The notes under the pieces are model-generated. The model had not been told where the DNA came from. It did no database searches and was given only the letters and a program-made list of their open reading frames with translations. From positions 62,001 through 126,000 of the forward strand of contig CALMIO010000004.1 of assembly GCA_937864035.1 (NCBI GenBank): a stretch of DNA of 64,000 nucleotides. The letters run 5' to 3'. Of this stretch, positions 18,681-28,053 are shown in pieces. The first letter of the stretch is position 1. Every line of letters starts with the position of its first letter. This stretch comes from an uncultured Pseudomonadota bacterium. GTDB taxonomy: Bacteria > Bdellovibrionota_C > UBA2361 > CALMIO01. The translations under genes and the position numbers were made by a program.

Positions 18681-20891
18681 ATGGCGTATAAAAAGATTAG
18701 AGCTAGTAAATCTCTGAAAAAGATAAAAAGCAGTCGACTATTTAGGCGTAATTCCAAACAACTTCTAAAATCAAAGGCTGGCGGAAGTGGATCTAAAAAA
18801 ACCGCCAAAATTGAGATTTCTAACAAAATCGGTGTTAATGTTACCACTGGCAAGGGTAAGCGCCAACAGATTGCCGCGAAAGGCTCTTTTAACAGCGGTT
18901 TTGGATCTTTTAAATCTAAACGCCAACGAGGCGCTTCAGTTGGCAATCAAGAAAGAGAAGATCTTCCATTTAAATTACTTCCGCAAAAGCCAAAAAGTGT
19001 GGTTGATAGTAAGTCCGCGACTGTTGACTCGAACGGAAAAAAGAAACCCTCTTTAGCGGAGGATAGTAAACATAAACTGCTTGATTTGCACAAGGAGAAG
19101 GGTTTTTTAACGGTTGACGATCTCACGGAGCATCTTGATGAAGATCTTGATTCTATTGATGGTGGCAGTATTCAAGATGTTCTGACGAGCATGTTTGATG
19201 AGGATGAAATTGATCTGATAGAGCCCGATCCTGAAAAAATCGCCGAAGAACCTGAATTGCAAGCAAACGGTTCTGATGAGCTGGATGTTTCCCTTGTTAA
19301 AGGATCTGACCCTGTTCGGATGTATTTGCGCGAGATGGGTAATGTTAGCCTGCTTACAAGGGAAGGCGAAGTTGAGATCGCAAAAAGGATTGAAGCAGGT
19401 TTGGCGATAGTTAGAAAAGAGATTTTAACCCAACCTTTAGCGCTTTCTTATGTTGTTGATTTGTTCGAAAAGGTCAAGTCTGATGAAATCCGTTTGCGAG
19501 ATCTTTTCCAAGAAGAAGATCAAGAGGAGAATGAGGAAGAAGACGAGGAGGAAGAACCAAGGACGCGGGTAGTTTACGACGATGATGAAGGTCAGGAGGA
19601 AACTATTGATGAGGAGCGAGAGCGTTTAAGCGAGGAGGAAGAAGAGCAAAAGAAAAAGTTTTTAAAGAAAAGCTCTCTTTATAAGAAGTTGCTTCAGCAA
19701 ACGATTAAACTTTATAAGGAGTATAACAAATTTGCGGTTAACCAAAACAGCAGGCGTCGTCTAGAGCTCGCAAAAAAGCTTGAGAAACAGCAGGTTAAAA
19801 ATAGCGAAAAAATTTTAGAACTTAATCTGTCACAAAAACAGTTCTCAAGGATTAATCAATTAATAAAATCTTCGGCTGAGCGTTACGAACTTCATGAGGA
19901 CTATTTAAAAAAACAGGCAAAGGTTGCTGGTCGATCGGTCGCGGAGCTAAAGGCTATTGGCGCGGCTTTAGCAAGTGGTGAAGGGGTGAATTTCAAAAAT
20001 GCTCTTCGCAAGATTAAACTTACTACTAAGGCGGCGCGTGAATATGGCCAAGGTTTAACAGAACGATTTCGTCAGCTACGTTCTTTAGAGGAGCAGATTG
20101 TTGTTTATCCACCTGAATTTAGGGAGCGGGTGCGCCTGTTAAAAGAAGGGGAAGAAAAGGCTTATCAAGCGAAAAAGGAATTGGTAGAAGCTAATTTGCG
20201 TCTTGTTGTGTCTATTGCGAAAAAGTACACCAATCGTGGCTTGCAGTTTTTGGATCTGATTCAAGAGGGTAATATCGGTTTGATGAAAGCCGTTGATAAG
20301 TTCGAATATCAGCGGGGCTATAAGTTCTCGACCTATGCGACTTGGTGGATAAGGCAAGCTATTACAAGAGCGATTGCCGATCAAGCTCGTATTATTAGAA
20401 TACCTGTCCACATGATTGAGACTATCAATAAGCTTGTTAGAACTCAGCGATCACTTGTGCAGGAGCTTGGTCGGGAACCGACACCGGAAGAGATAGCGGT
20501 TAAGATGGAGATTCCGGTTGATAAGGTGCGCAAAGTAATGAAGATAGCTAAGGAGCCGATCTCTTTGGAAACTCCTATTGGCGAAGAAGAAGATTCGCAT
20601 TTGGGGGATTTTATCGAAGATAAACGAATAACATCTCCTTCGCACGCTGTTGTCAACACCGATTTGCAGGAGCAAACTCGCCGCGTGCTTGCAACTTTGA
20701 CCCCGCGAGAAGAAAAGGTGCTGAGAATGCGTTTTGGTATTGGAGAGAAAAGCGATCATACTCTAGAGGAGGTGGGACAAAATTTCGATGTTACTAGAGA
20801 ACGCATTAGGCAAATAGAGGCTAAGGCTTTACGAAAATTGCGGCATCCTAGTAGGAGTAAAAAACTAAAAAGTTTTGCTGATAAGTCATAA
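18681..20891 (+). CDS. rpoD: Primary sigma factor RpoD (sigma-70)
   Basis: Housekeeping sigma factor, 736 residues, longer than the 613 of E. coli. Region 1.2 is [20 protein letters not shown]. Region 2 has [20 protein letters not shown] and [20 protein letters not shown]. Region 4.2 has [20 protein letters not shown]. Two additions stand out. The first 100 residues are strongly basic (repeated KK, RR, SK) before the usual region 1.1, which begins around [16 protein letters not shown] second is an extremely acidic stretch at about 279-335 (runs of Glu/Asp) in the non-conserved region between 1.2 and 2.1. An in-frame TTG lies two codons upstream of the ATG. Confidence 0.97.
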   Translation: MAYKKIRASKSLKKIKSSRLFRRNSKQLLKSKAGGSGSKKTAKIEISNKIGVNVTTGKGKRQQIAAKGSFNSGFGSFKSKRQRGASVGNQEREDLPFKLLPQKPKSVVDSKSATVDSNGKKKPSLAEDSKHKLLDLHKEKGFLTVDDLTEHLDEDLDSIDGGSIQDVLTSMFDEDEIDLIEPDPEKIAEEPELQANGSDELDVSLVKGSDPVRMYLREMGNVSLLTREGEVEIAKRIEAGLAIVRKEILTQPLALSYVVDLFEKVKSDEIRLRDLFQEEDQEENEEEDEEEEPRTRVVYDDDEGQEETIDEERERLSEEEEEQKKKFLKKSSLYKKLLQQTIKLYKEYNKFAVNQNSRRRLELAKKLEKQQVKNSEKILELNLSQKQFSRINQLIKSSAERYELHEDYLKKQAKVAGRSVAELKAIGAALASGEGVNFKNALRKIKLTTKAAREYGQGLTERFRQLRSLEEQIVVYPPEFRERVRLLKEGEEKAYQAKKELVEANLRLVVSIAKKYTNRGLQFLDLIQEGNIGLMKAVDKFEYQRGYKFSTYATWWIRQAITRAIADQARIIRIPVHMIETINKLVRTQRSLVQELGREPTPEEIAVKMEIPVDKVRKVMKIAKEPISLETPIGEEEDSHLGDFIEDKRITSPSHAVVNTDLQEQTRRVLATLTPREEKVLRMRFGIGEKSDHTLEEVGQNFDVTRERIRQIEAKALRKLRHPSRSKKLKSFADKS

Positions 20892-20920
20892 CAATAATTT
20901 TGATTATTATTTTTATTTTT

Positions 20921-21511
20921 GTGAGAGAGAATTTTTATAAACCAATCAGGCATTGGAAAGTTATTTTTTTATTAGTATTCATGCTTGGGTGTGGTCGTTA
21001 TCATCCGCCTTATGCGCCGGAAGAGGTGGCTCCCGTGGCTGTTGGCGATTTGAGTGTGTCTGCCACAGAAAACGGCGTTAAATTCCAGTGGTCTGCTCCA
21101 ACTAAAGATGGTAGAGGAAAAGAGCTAAGACAACTTAACGGCTATAGAATATATCGCAAAACACTGACTTATCTCTCTGATATTACTAATCCGCGAAAAG
21201 AATTTGAGTTGATCGCCGAAATTCCCGATCTTTTTCTGGTTAAGTTATTTGAGCTTCGAGAGCAAGCACGAGCTGAAGGTAAATCTTCTCATCGTGCCCG
21301 AGTACCAGAGGAGTTTAAGAAATATTCTTATATTGATGAAAATCTTACTCCCAAGATCAGCTATCTTTATAAGGTAGTTGCTTTTAATCAAACTGGACAA
21401 GATGGAGGCATTGGGCAATTATTTAAAGTTGATTTTGACGGCTTAATTTCAACTGTTATTTTACCTATGCCGGTTGATGCACGCGGCGCCCCTCTGCCAG
21501 TCTTTGATTAG
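20921..21511 (+). CDS. Fibronectin type III domain lipoprotein
   Basis: Predicted outer-membrane or periplasmic lipoprotein. The N-terminus has basic residues, the core VIFLLVFMLG and lipobox Cys24 in LGCGR. I chose the GTG start because it gives a normal 23-residue lipoprotein signal; a TTG 21 bases upstream adds hydrophobic residues. The rest forms one FN3-like beta-sandwich: AVGDLSVSATENGVKFQWSA, NGYRIYRK, and later the strand ISYLYKVVAFNQTGQ. It ends shortly after. It stands 30 bases after rpoD and just before dapF, a pairing I recall from deltaproteobacterial genomes. The role is unknown. Confidence 0.8.
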   Translation: MRENFYKPIRHWKVIFLLVFMLGCGRYHPPYAPEEVAPVAVGDLSVSATENGVKFQWSAPTKDGRGKELRQLNGYRIYRKTLTYLSDITNPRKEFELIAEIPDLFLVKLFELREQARAEGKSSHRARVPEEFKKYSYIDENLTPKISYLYKVVAFNQTGQDGGIGQLFKVDFDGLISTVILPMPVDARGAPLPVFD

Positions 21512-21574
21512 CATTGTTTTTAAACTTATCGCTTCTTTTCGCATCCGTCTTTTAATTGTTTATTTGATAAATCA

Positions 21575-22426
21575 ATGAACAAAGCAATCCAATTTTATAA
21601 ATTACATGGATGTGGTAATAGCTTTATTTTTGTAAACGAAGCCGCTTTGGTAGGGAGGCAATATAGCTCCTTTGCTAAATTCGTTTCCGGAGCCGGTTTT
21701 GGAATCGGCGCTGATGGATTATTTGTTTATCAAGGGTTTATAGATGGCTGTTATCAGGTGATGATGTTTAACCCTGATGGTTCCGATGGGCAGATGTGCG
21801 CTAATGGATTGCGTTGTTTGGCTCGTTATCTATTTTTAAGCGATATTTTAAAAGAGAGAGCTGGCGAGTTTTTGGTTAAGATAGGTTCTCGCCAAATTGC
21901 TGTTAGTTATAAAGAGAGTGGTAAATTAGTAAAACTGAATATGGGATCGGCGATTTTTCTGGCGCGATCGATCCCAATCGCATTGAACGTGGAGCAGTTT
22001 ATTGATTCTCCAATAGAAGCTTTGGGAAGAACCTTTAAGGCATCGGTTGTTTCGGTTGGTAATCCTCACTTGGTTGTTTTTGGTGAGCGTATGGCAAAAG
22101 AGCAAATCGCCGAATATGGCTCCGCGCTGGAGCATCACCCACTCTTTCCGGATCGCATTAATGTTGAGTTCGTCCAAATTATAGATAGTGGTATTTTTAG
22201 GGTGCAAGTTTGGGAGCGCGGCGCTGGTATGACACTTGCTTGCGGCAGTGGCGCCTGTGCGGTCGCGGCAGTCGCGAAACAGCTTGGTTTATCTAAACAT
22301 GATACTGTTATTATTGAAATGGATGGCGGTAGTTTGATGGTTTCTTGGGACGGGGATTTATCGAGCCCGATTTATCTTGAGGGTCCAGCCGAAGAAATTT
22401 GTCGTGGCGAGCTTTTCGCGAGTTAG
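21575..22426 (+). CDS. dapF: Diaminopimelate epimerase
   Basis: Converts LL-diaminopimelate to the meso form for lysine and peptidoglycan. Both catalytic cysteines are present: Cys75 in SDGQMCANGLRC and Cys223 in LACGSGACA. The start KAIQFYKLHGCGNSFIFV and the pattern VGNPHLVVF are family hallmarks. Length 283 residues is normal. It lies downstream of the FN3 lipoprotein gene by 63 bases and ends a run of plus-strand genes from greA. Confidence 0.97.
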   Translation: MNKAIQFYKLHGCGNSFIFVNEAALVGRQYSSFAKFVSGAGFGIGADGLFVYQGFIDGCYQVMMFNPDGSDGQMCANGLRCLARYLFLSDILKERAGEFLVKIGSRQIAVSYKESGKLVKLNMGSAIFLARSIPIALNVEQFIDSPIEALGRTFKASVVSVGNPHLVVFGERMAKEQIAEYGSALEHHPLFPDRINVEFVQIIDSGIFRVQVWERGAGMTLACGSGACAVAAVAKQLGLSKHDTVIIEMDGGSLMVSWDGDLSSPIYLEGPAEEICRGELFAS

Positions 22427-23021
22427 CTAGCTGGCACTTAACCTTAAACTCTCCGTGGGAAAGGGTGATTTTTTACTGAGAGCCAAATATAGGCTTTACA
22501 TATATCAACCTCGTCATCGTTCTTGCCTCGCAACGCCCAAATGATCGCTCCATTCTTTTTCGGCGCCGCAACGCCGCAACAATGCTCATCAAACTTTCTT
22601 GCAAACCGCCCCCAAGCCGTTTTATCTGCCAATTTCACCAGTAGCGGCAAATTTGTTCTTGCTCTCTTTTATTCTTAACTCTCTTTCAAACAGCAACCCT
22701 TGTCGGCGCTTCGGGCTCTTTTGGCTTCATTACTTTTGCAAGGTGTTAAACTATTTTTCACACCTTCCTTACATTATATTTCTATCATCGTTTACCGCTT
22801 TTTGCAGCTTCTATTGAGCTTTCTAATAACTTTTCAGGGAACTATATATATTTTTTAGCTGTTATTTTAGAGGGTCTAATTGCGCTTTCGAGGGGGCTTG
22901 TGGGTCGATTAGTTTAAGATCTGATCGATTTTGCTTGTTTTTTTAAAGAGAAAAGGTTATCCTATAAGGTGGTGTTTTTTTTTGCTCGCTTGCCGGCAAA
23001 GATCAATTTATTTTTTAAATA
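22427..23021. other. Long gap between dapF and the HD-domain gene
   Basis: About 600 bases. The left third (22444-22650) is visibly richer in G and C than the rest. On the minus strand it holds a TTG-started frame of 68 codons (WGRFARKFDEHCCG, later IIWALRGKNDDEVDI). It might be a real small gene or the remnant of a larger one; stops lie directly upstream in that frame. A second short minus-strand reading, MKPKEPEAPTRVAV, ends in TGA near 22690. The right part is T-rich and featureless apart from a possible promoter region before 23022. Confidence 0.3.
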
Positions 23022-23621
23022 ATGACTAAAGATATAATCCATCAAGTAGGGAGCGACGAAGAGATTATGCGTTTTACCTTTGAACTTGGTCAGTTAAAAA
23101 GGGAAGCGCGCCGAGGCTGGCAGAGGATAGGCGAATCTCCTGAAAGCGTGGCTGAGCATTCACAGCGAGCCGCTTGCTTGGGGTATCTAATTGCTCACAG
23201 GGAGGGTTTTGCCGATCCGAACCTGATAGCGACGATGATTTTGTTTCACGATATCCAAGAAACTCGTGTCGGTGATATTGACAAGATCCAGCGAAGATAT
23301 TTAAAGATTGATCAGAGAGCTGCTATTTCTGGGCAAACTGCTGGTCTTGGTTTAGCTGGAGAATTGATATTTAAAATGTGGCTCGAAGTTGAGCTAGGGG
23401 AAACTGAAGCCGCTATTATTGCTAAAGACGCCGAAATTTTGGAGATGGTTTTTACGGCGCGCGAATTGGTGGTAAAAGGAAACAAACAGGCTCAAGAGTG
23501 GATTGATAGTTCGCGCCAAAGATTAAAGACGAAAACCGCCAAGGAGCTTTTAGAAGAGGTAAATGGCGCCGATCCTTCTGAGTGGTGGAAAGAGATCGGT
23601 AATTTGCAACCTCTTACTTGA
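23022..23621 (+). CDS. HD-domain phosphohydrolase (YfbR/HDDC2-like)
   Basis: Probable metal-dependent nucleotidase acting on deoxynucleoside monophosphates, as known for YfbR and HDDC2. The HD residues are His46 (SVAEHSQRA), His76-Asp77 (ILFHDIQETRVGDI, with Glu80 and Asp85 as in the family pattern HD-x-x-E-x-x-x-x-D), and a later Asp in AIIAKDAEILEMV. The 199 residues match the family. It is a single gene with a weak upstream region. Its exact substrate is not shown by sequence. Confidence 0.88.
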   Translation: MTKDIIHQVGSDEEIMRFTFELGQLKREARRGWQRIGESPESVAEHSQRAACLGYLIAHREGFADPNLIATMILFHDIQETRVGDIDKIQRRYLKIDQRAAISGQTAGLGLAGELIFKMWLEVELGETEAAIIAKDAEILEMVFTARELVVKGNKQAQEWIDSSRQRLKTKTAKELLEEVNGADPSEWWKEIGNLQPLT

Positions 23622-23773
23622 AGCAATCTTAGGTGTTTTTTGCAAAATGGTAAAAATAACCAAAAGAGTTCTCCTAAAATGCAAAAGATTGATCAAGTAT
23701 GATTTAAAACCGTCATGGTTGATAGTTGGTTAATTTTTAATTGCCTTTAAGCCTTTAATTTTAAAAAATTGAG

Positions 23774-23805
23774 AAAAATAGTTCCGAAAGAGATATTTTT
23801 TCGGA
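23774..23805 (-). terminator. Possible rho-independent terminator of the cysteine-synthase-like gene
   Basis: On the minus strand a 7-bp perfect inverted repeat (TCCGAAA/TTTCGGA, loop of 9) is followed four bases later by five T residues. It lies about 110 bases beyond the stop codon of the minus-strand gene. A weak stem (two-thirds G/C only at its base) keeps confidence modest. It may also act on the convergent HD-domain transcript. Confidence 0.4.
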
Positions 23806-23912
23806 GAATAGATTTACGCGCCATAGATACTTTGTGCCAATCTTTCTGATTTGAAGGTAGGGGATTGTCAACAGACGTTCCTTTTTTTAACGATTTAGTT
23901 TTTGAGAGGTCA

Positions 23913-24896
23913 TTAATCAACTTTGATTGTTTTATGGGCCTTAAATAATTCTGGCCGCTGTTGTTTAATGAATGACAAATAAGGTTCTACTCTGTCGCAG
24001 GCTATGAATAATGCTTTGCGTTCATCAGGCTCCCCACTGTTTGATAACGTTTTTTTAACTGCCGCAAAGCTTGCTCCAGTTGACAGACCGCACATTAAAG
24101 CGTGCGAGCGAATCAACTCGACAGTGTTGTCGATTGCTTCGTCTTCAGTAATTTCAACTAACTTTTGATAACTCTTTTTGTTGAATAATTTTATGATCTC
24201 CAATTCTTTGGCAGTATTCATTCCGGGAACATGATTATTGGGTGCATCTATAACGCCAACCGCGCAAAGATCTGGATTAACTTCTCTTAGCTTTTGAATT
24301 ATCCCCAGAGACGAGCCGGTTGTTCCTAAACATCCGAAAAAATAATCCACCTTCCCAAGATCATCTAAAATTTCTTGAGCGGTGGTTTCATAGTGTATCT
24401 TCCAATTGGCATCGCTAGTGAATTGTTGTGATGCAACATAATTTGAAGGTTCGCTTTTTTCAAGTTGATTGACTATGTTTTGGGGATTATTAGGATCGTT
24501 TCCGTCGAAAAATTCTTTGCTGGTTTGATACTCTTCAATCTCTCCGCCAAGTAGCATTATTAAATCTCGTTGTTCGGGAATTTTGTATTCTTTAGCCAGA
24601 ACCCTAACTTTAGTTTTTTGTTCGATTGCTAAAGCTTGCAAGGCTTTGCCGGTATTACCAGAAGTTACCTCTAAAATCACAGGTTTTGATTGTTTTTGAT
24701 CGGAATAAGCAGGCTGATCTCGTTTACTCAAACGGCTTTTAATTAAAGCTAAAGCGGTGCGATCTTTAATCGAACCGAAAGGATTAAATAGCTCGAGTTT
24801 GGCATAAAGTTTTACGTTTTTAAGCTTATGAACTTCCGGAGCTATTTCAAGAATATTTGTTTTTCCTATCAGTTCTGAGAGTGATTTACATATCAT
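23913..24896 (-). CDS. Cysteine synthase / cystathionine beta-synthase family protein
   Basis: Fold-type II PLP enzyme, most likely O-acetylserine sulfhydrylase. The PLP lysine is Lys44 in NPFGSIKDRTALAL. The substrate loop is EVTSGNTGKALQA. The phosphate-binding loop is GCLGTTGSSLG, and GLSTGASFAA ends the active-site region. The 327 residues fit CysK/CysM. An insert around NNPQNIVNQLEKSEPSNYVA is more like CysM-type or SbnA-type enzymes than CysK. No serine acetyltransferase is adjacent, so cysteine synthesis is probable but other beta-replacement reactions are possible. Confidence 0.88.
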   Translation of the reverse strand: MICKSLSELIGKTNILEIAPEVHKLKNVKLYAKLELFNPFGSIKDRTALALIKSRLSKRDQPAYSDQKQSKPVILEVTSGNTGKALQALAIEQKTKVRVLAKEYKIPEQRDLIMLLGGEIEEYQTSKEFFDGNDPNNPQNIVNQLEKSEPSNYVASQQFTSDANWKIHYETTAQEILDDLGKVDYFFGCLGTTGSSLGIIQKLREVNPDLCAVGVIDAPNNHVPGMNTAKELEIIKLFNKKSYQKLVEITEDEAIDNTVELIRSHALMCGLSTGASFAAVKKTLSNSGEPDERKALFIACDRVEPYLSFIKQQRPELFKAHKTIKVD

Positions 24897-25044
24897 GCTT
24901 TACATAATGCCAAGATTTTTTTCTTAAGGCAATAAGATCGAGTTTTTGTGCTAGAGCCCTAAATGAAATAGTGGTGTACTGAACGCTTCGTTCTTTTGTT
25001 GCTTGATTGTTATGTTGTTTTTTGATCCGGCATTTGGTTGTTTT

Positions 25045-28000
25045 TCAATTAGAGGATACTAGTGGCTGAATCACTGGCAGAGTAGCTCGCAAAACGTCTG
25101 CCGCTAGCGCGCTGGTAAAATTATATTTTGCCGCTTCTGCGCCCTGCACATGCGCGGTAACGGCGCCAAAAAACCTGTTGCCTATAAAAAAAAGAAAGGT
25201 GGCGGTTCTGTTTACAACGCGTGATGAAATTAACTTACCGCCTGCTCCGTAAGTGTCAAATCGATGATCGCCCGTGCCGGTTTTGCCCCCAATTACTATT
25301 TTTTTGTTGGCAGAATCTTTTAAAACTCCTCGCAAACGCCGCGCTGTTCCATTCTCGACAACATCAATTAAGGCTTCTTTAAGAATATCGGCAACTTCAG
25401 CTGTCATTACTCTCTCTTTTTGGTTATATTTTTCTGCAAGCGAATCGGCTTTCTCTAAGCCGTAAGTAAAATTGGTTTCAAAAGGGGTATTAACGGCAAA
25501 GCGGAGCTGTTTAATGCGAATCGAAGGCATCCGATAGCCGCCGCTTATGATAATCCCGGTTAATTCCGCTAAAGCTCCGGGCCTATCACCAGAACTTCCT
25601 ATGGCTGAGGCTAAAGATGGCACCATTGAACGATAGGGGTAACCAACTTGTCGCCACTGTTTATGTATCTCCCGAAAAGCTTCCGCTTCTATTAGCGAGC
25701 GAATCCTGATATCTTGCGCTTTCTTTTTATTTTTTGCGAACAGCCAACTATAAGCGGCGATTCGCTCGAGGCGACTTTGTCTTATTAAGTCGTTAAAACT
25801 TGGTGATTCGCTAAATACCAGATATTTTACTAGCCATAGCTCCAGTGGGTGCAGTTTTGCTAAATATCCCTGCTCGTTAAAGGAAAATTTAGATATATCT
25901 AGATCTTTTAAAGCTCTTTCCAGTTGGGTTTGTTCTGGACACGGAATGTCGCAAACGCGTGTTGTCCAAGCGTTAAATTTTTTAAGATCGCGATCGCCAT
26001 AAATAAACTGATAAACGACAGAATATTTACGCGGAGAATTTTTTCTATTTTTAAATAATTTCTTAAGAACATCTTCTCCGGACAATCCTTTATATTTATT
26101 GTAAAATTCTCTTAAAAAAATCTTTCCCTCGCTATCGGCGAATTTGCTAAGCAATAAAGTGCGTCGTTCAGCTTGTTTTTGTGGATCTTCTTCTGAAGAT
26201 CCATCGAGCAAGTTCTCATAATGTTTGACTATGTCGCGCATAATTCTTATGAAGGGGAGATTGATCGAGTGACTGAGAGCTTCTTTGACGGTAACGATTC
26301 TGCCATTATCTTCTGGTTTGAAATTCGAAAAGGTGTGTGAGCCGCCGCCAGTGAAAAAAGTTTCTCCGGTGTTAGCAGAATATTTTCGCTCCATTGCCTT
26401 TGATAAAAGCTCAAGCAGAGAGAGATTTTTGCCGTTTATTAAAGATTGAGCCACGAAAGTTCTTAATGGATTATTTTTTTGCTTTGAGATTGCCGTTAAT
26501 TTTTCGGCAGGGTATTCTTTGAGTTCTTGCCATAAAGCGGCGATTACTTCTAAATAACTTGCCAAAGTTCTTAGTTTGGCGGTTGATCCAAGATCAAGGC
26601 GCGCTCCATCGTTTAGATCGAATGGTTGATCAATATTATCGGTGTGGATTCTCAGTAAATTTGCCTTGGGAGTTTGTTCAAAGAGCGTAAAGCTATAGTA
26701 AACTTTTTTAGGGTCTCCGATTGCCAGCAGACGATCTTGATTCAACTTGTATTTACTTATTCCTTCGCGATTTTGTAGTTCCATTAAAATTTCACTTACT
26801 TTTTGATTGATCTCTCCATTGATGCTTGTGGTTACTGACAGATCTAGCTGATCAAGTTCATAGAGATTTTGATAGCCGAGCAGTGTTAAAAGCCGCTTTC
26901 TGATGGCGTTAGTTGCTTTGCGCTCAACAAATGAGGGTGATGGCAGTTCCGCTTTTGTATTGTTGAGCTCTAAGGGAATTTGCCGCGCTTGTTCCATAAG
27001 CTTAGTTGAAATAATTTGATCTCGCTCTAAAATTTTTAGATAGTCGTCAGTTATTTGGTTAATATGCTGGCTTGGTCGCAAAAGGTGTATTGATGGACGC
27101 CTGTGTGCCAAAAAAAGGCTTAAAACTTGCTTATAAGCGAGAGCAAAGTTTTTGTACTCGTCTTCTTTTAAATTTTGCTCGCTCTTAGAAAGAATGTCAC
27201 GAGTTGTTTCTAAATCAACCCCGTACCAGATCTTTAATCCGTCTCCTAGACCGTAAACCTCTCCATAGCCAAGTTTTGCCGCTAGCGGAATTGAATTTAT
27301 GTAGTCTTTGACGATCTGTTGTCGCCTTAAGCTGGTATCGCGATTGTCAAGGTATGAGCGGGTGGAAGCAGAAACAATTTGTAGTAACTTATCTTTTGCG
27401 TTGCGTGTTCTGCCCTCAAAACTATGGCGATACTTTTCCAGCTGAGTGGCGATTGTGCTTCCTCCGGGGGAGTCGCTTCCGCCAAAAATTAGTTGACTTA
27501 GTTTTTTGTAAATCGCAAGTGAAAGCCTATTCCATTCAATCGCTGGATTTTTGTATGGCGCGTTTTGATCAAGAATCTCCCTATTTTCTATAAACAGTAA
27601 GGTATCGATTATAATTTTCGGAATTTCAGAGAAGGAGTGAAAATAGTAAGTAGGTCTTGGATTTTCAAAGATAGGACGATTTGACATGTCAAGTATCTCT
27701 ATTCCTGCCCGCTCCTTTTCTCGATATATAGGATAAATACCTAAGTCAACTAGTAGATTGTAAGTCCAAGAGGTTACTGCTTGGGATGTGATTTGAAAAT
27801 TGGACGCGGTTAAGCGATCGGAAAATTTTGGTATTGACGTGTAACCATAACGCTCATCAAATGGACCTTGATTTGGAAAGCGGATACTATTGGAATTGCC
27901 GTCTTTGACCTCATAGGTTGCGGCAGCGGCAATTTTGTTAAAAATAACTGATTGTAAGGTTGAATATTTCAGCTCGTGTAAAAGCGCGTAAATTGACGAC

Positions 28001-28053
28001 AGGACAAGTGTTGCGATAGCCGTAATTTGTAAGATCTTTTTGGTCACGAGCAA
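25045..28053 (-). CDS. Class A penicillin-binding protein (bifunctional transglycosylase/transpeptidase)
   Basis: Polymerises and cross-links peptidoglycan at the outer face of the inner membrane. One N-terminal anchor (residues about 6-26). The GT51 domain shows IENREI with catalytic Glu156 and GGSTIATQLEKY (197-208). The transpeptidase domain shows LGSTAKLRTLASY with nucleophile Ser490 and Lys493, SHSINLPFIRI as the S-x-N box, and GGKTGTGD as the KTG box. At 1002 residues it is longer than typical PBP1 proteins; the extra 150 or so lie between the SxN and KTG boxes (about 640-800). Its start overlaps the end of the acyl-CoA dehydrogenase gene by 10 bases. Confidence 0.94.
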   Translation of the reverse strand: MLVTKKILQITAIATLVLSSIYALLHELKYSTLQSVIFNKIAAAATYEVKDGNSNSIRFPNQGPFDERYGYTSIPKFSDRLTASNFQITSQAVTSWTYNLLVDLGIYPIYREKERAGIEILDMSNRPIFENPRPTYYFHSFSEIPKIIIDTLLFIENREILDQNAPYKNPAIEWNRLSLAIYKKLSQLIFGGSDSPGGSTIATQLEKYRHSFEGRTRNAKDKLLQIVSASTRSYLDNRDTSLRRQQIVKDYINSIPLAAKLGYGEVYGLGDGLKIWYGVDLETTRDILSKSEQNLKEDEYKNFALAYKQVLSLFLAHRRPSIHLLRPSQHINQITDDYLKILERDQIISTKLMEQARQIPLELNNTKAELPSPSFVERKATNAIRKRLLTLLGYQNLYELDQLDLSVTTSINGEINQKVSEILMELQNREGISKYKLNQDRLLAIGDPKKVYYSFTLFEQTPKANLLRIHTDNIDQPFDLNDGARLDLGSTAKLRTLASYLEVIAALWQELKEYPAEKLTAISKQKNNPLRTFVAQSLINGKNLSLLELLSKAMERKYSANTGETFFTGGGSHTFSNFKPEDNGRIVTVKEALSHSINLPFIRIMRDIVKHYENLLDGSSEEDPQKQAERRTLLLSKFADSEGKIFLREFYNKYKGLSGEDVLKKLFKNRKNSPRKYSVVYQFIYGDRDLKKFNAWTTRVCDIPCPEQTQLERALKDLDISKFSFNEQGYLAKLHPLELWLVKYLVFSESPSFNDLIRQSRLERIAAYSWLFAKNKKKAQDIRIRSLIEAEAFREIHKQWRQVGYPYRSMVPSLASAIGSSGDRPGALAELTGIIISGGYRMPSIRIKQLRFAVNTPFETNFTYGLEKADSLAEKYNQKERVMTAEVADILKEALIDVVENGTARRLRGVLKDSANKKIVIGGKTGTGDHRFDTYGAGGKLISSRVVNRTATFLFFIGNRFFGAVTAHVQGAEAAKYNFTSALAADVLRATLPVIQPLVSSN

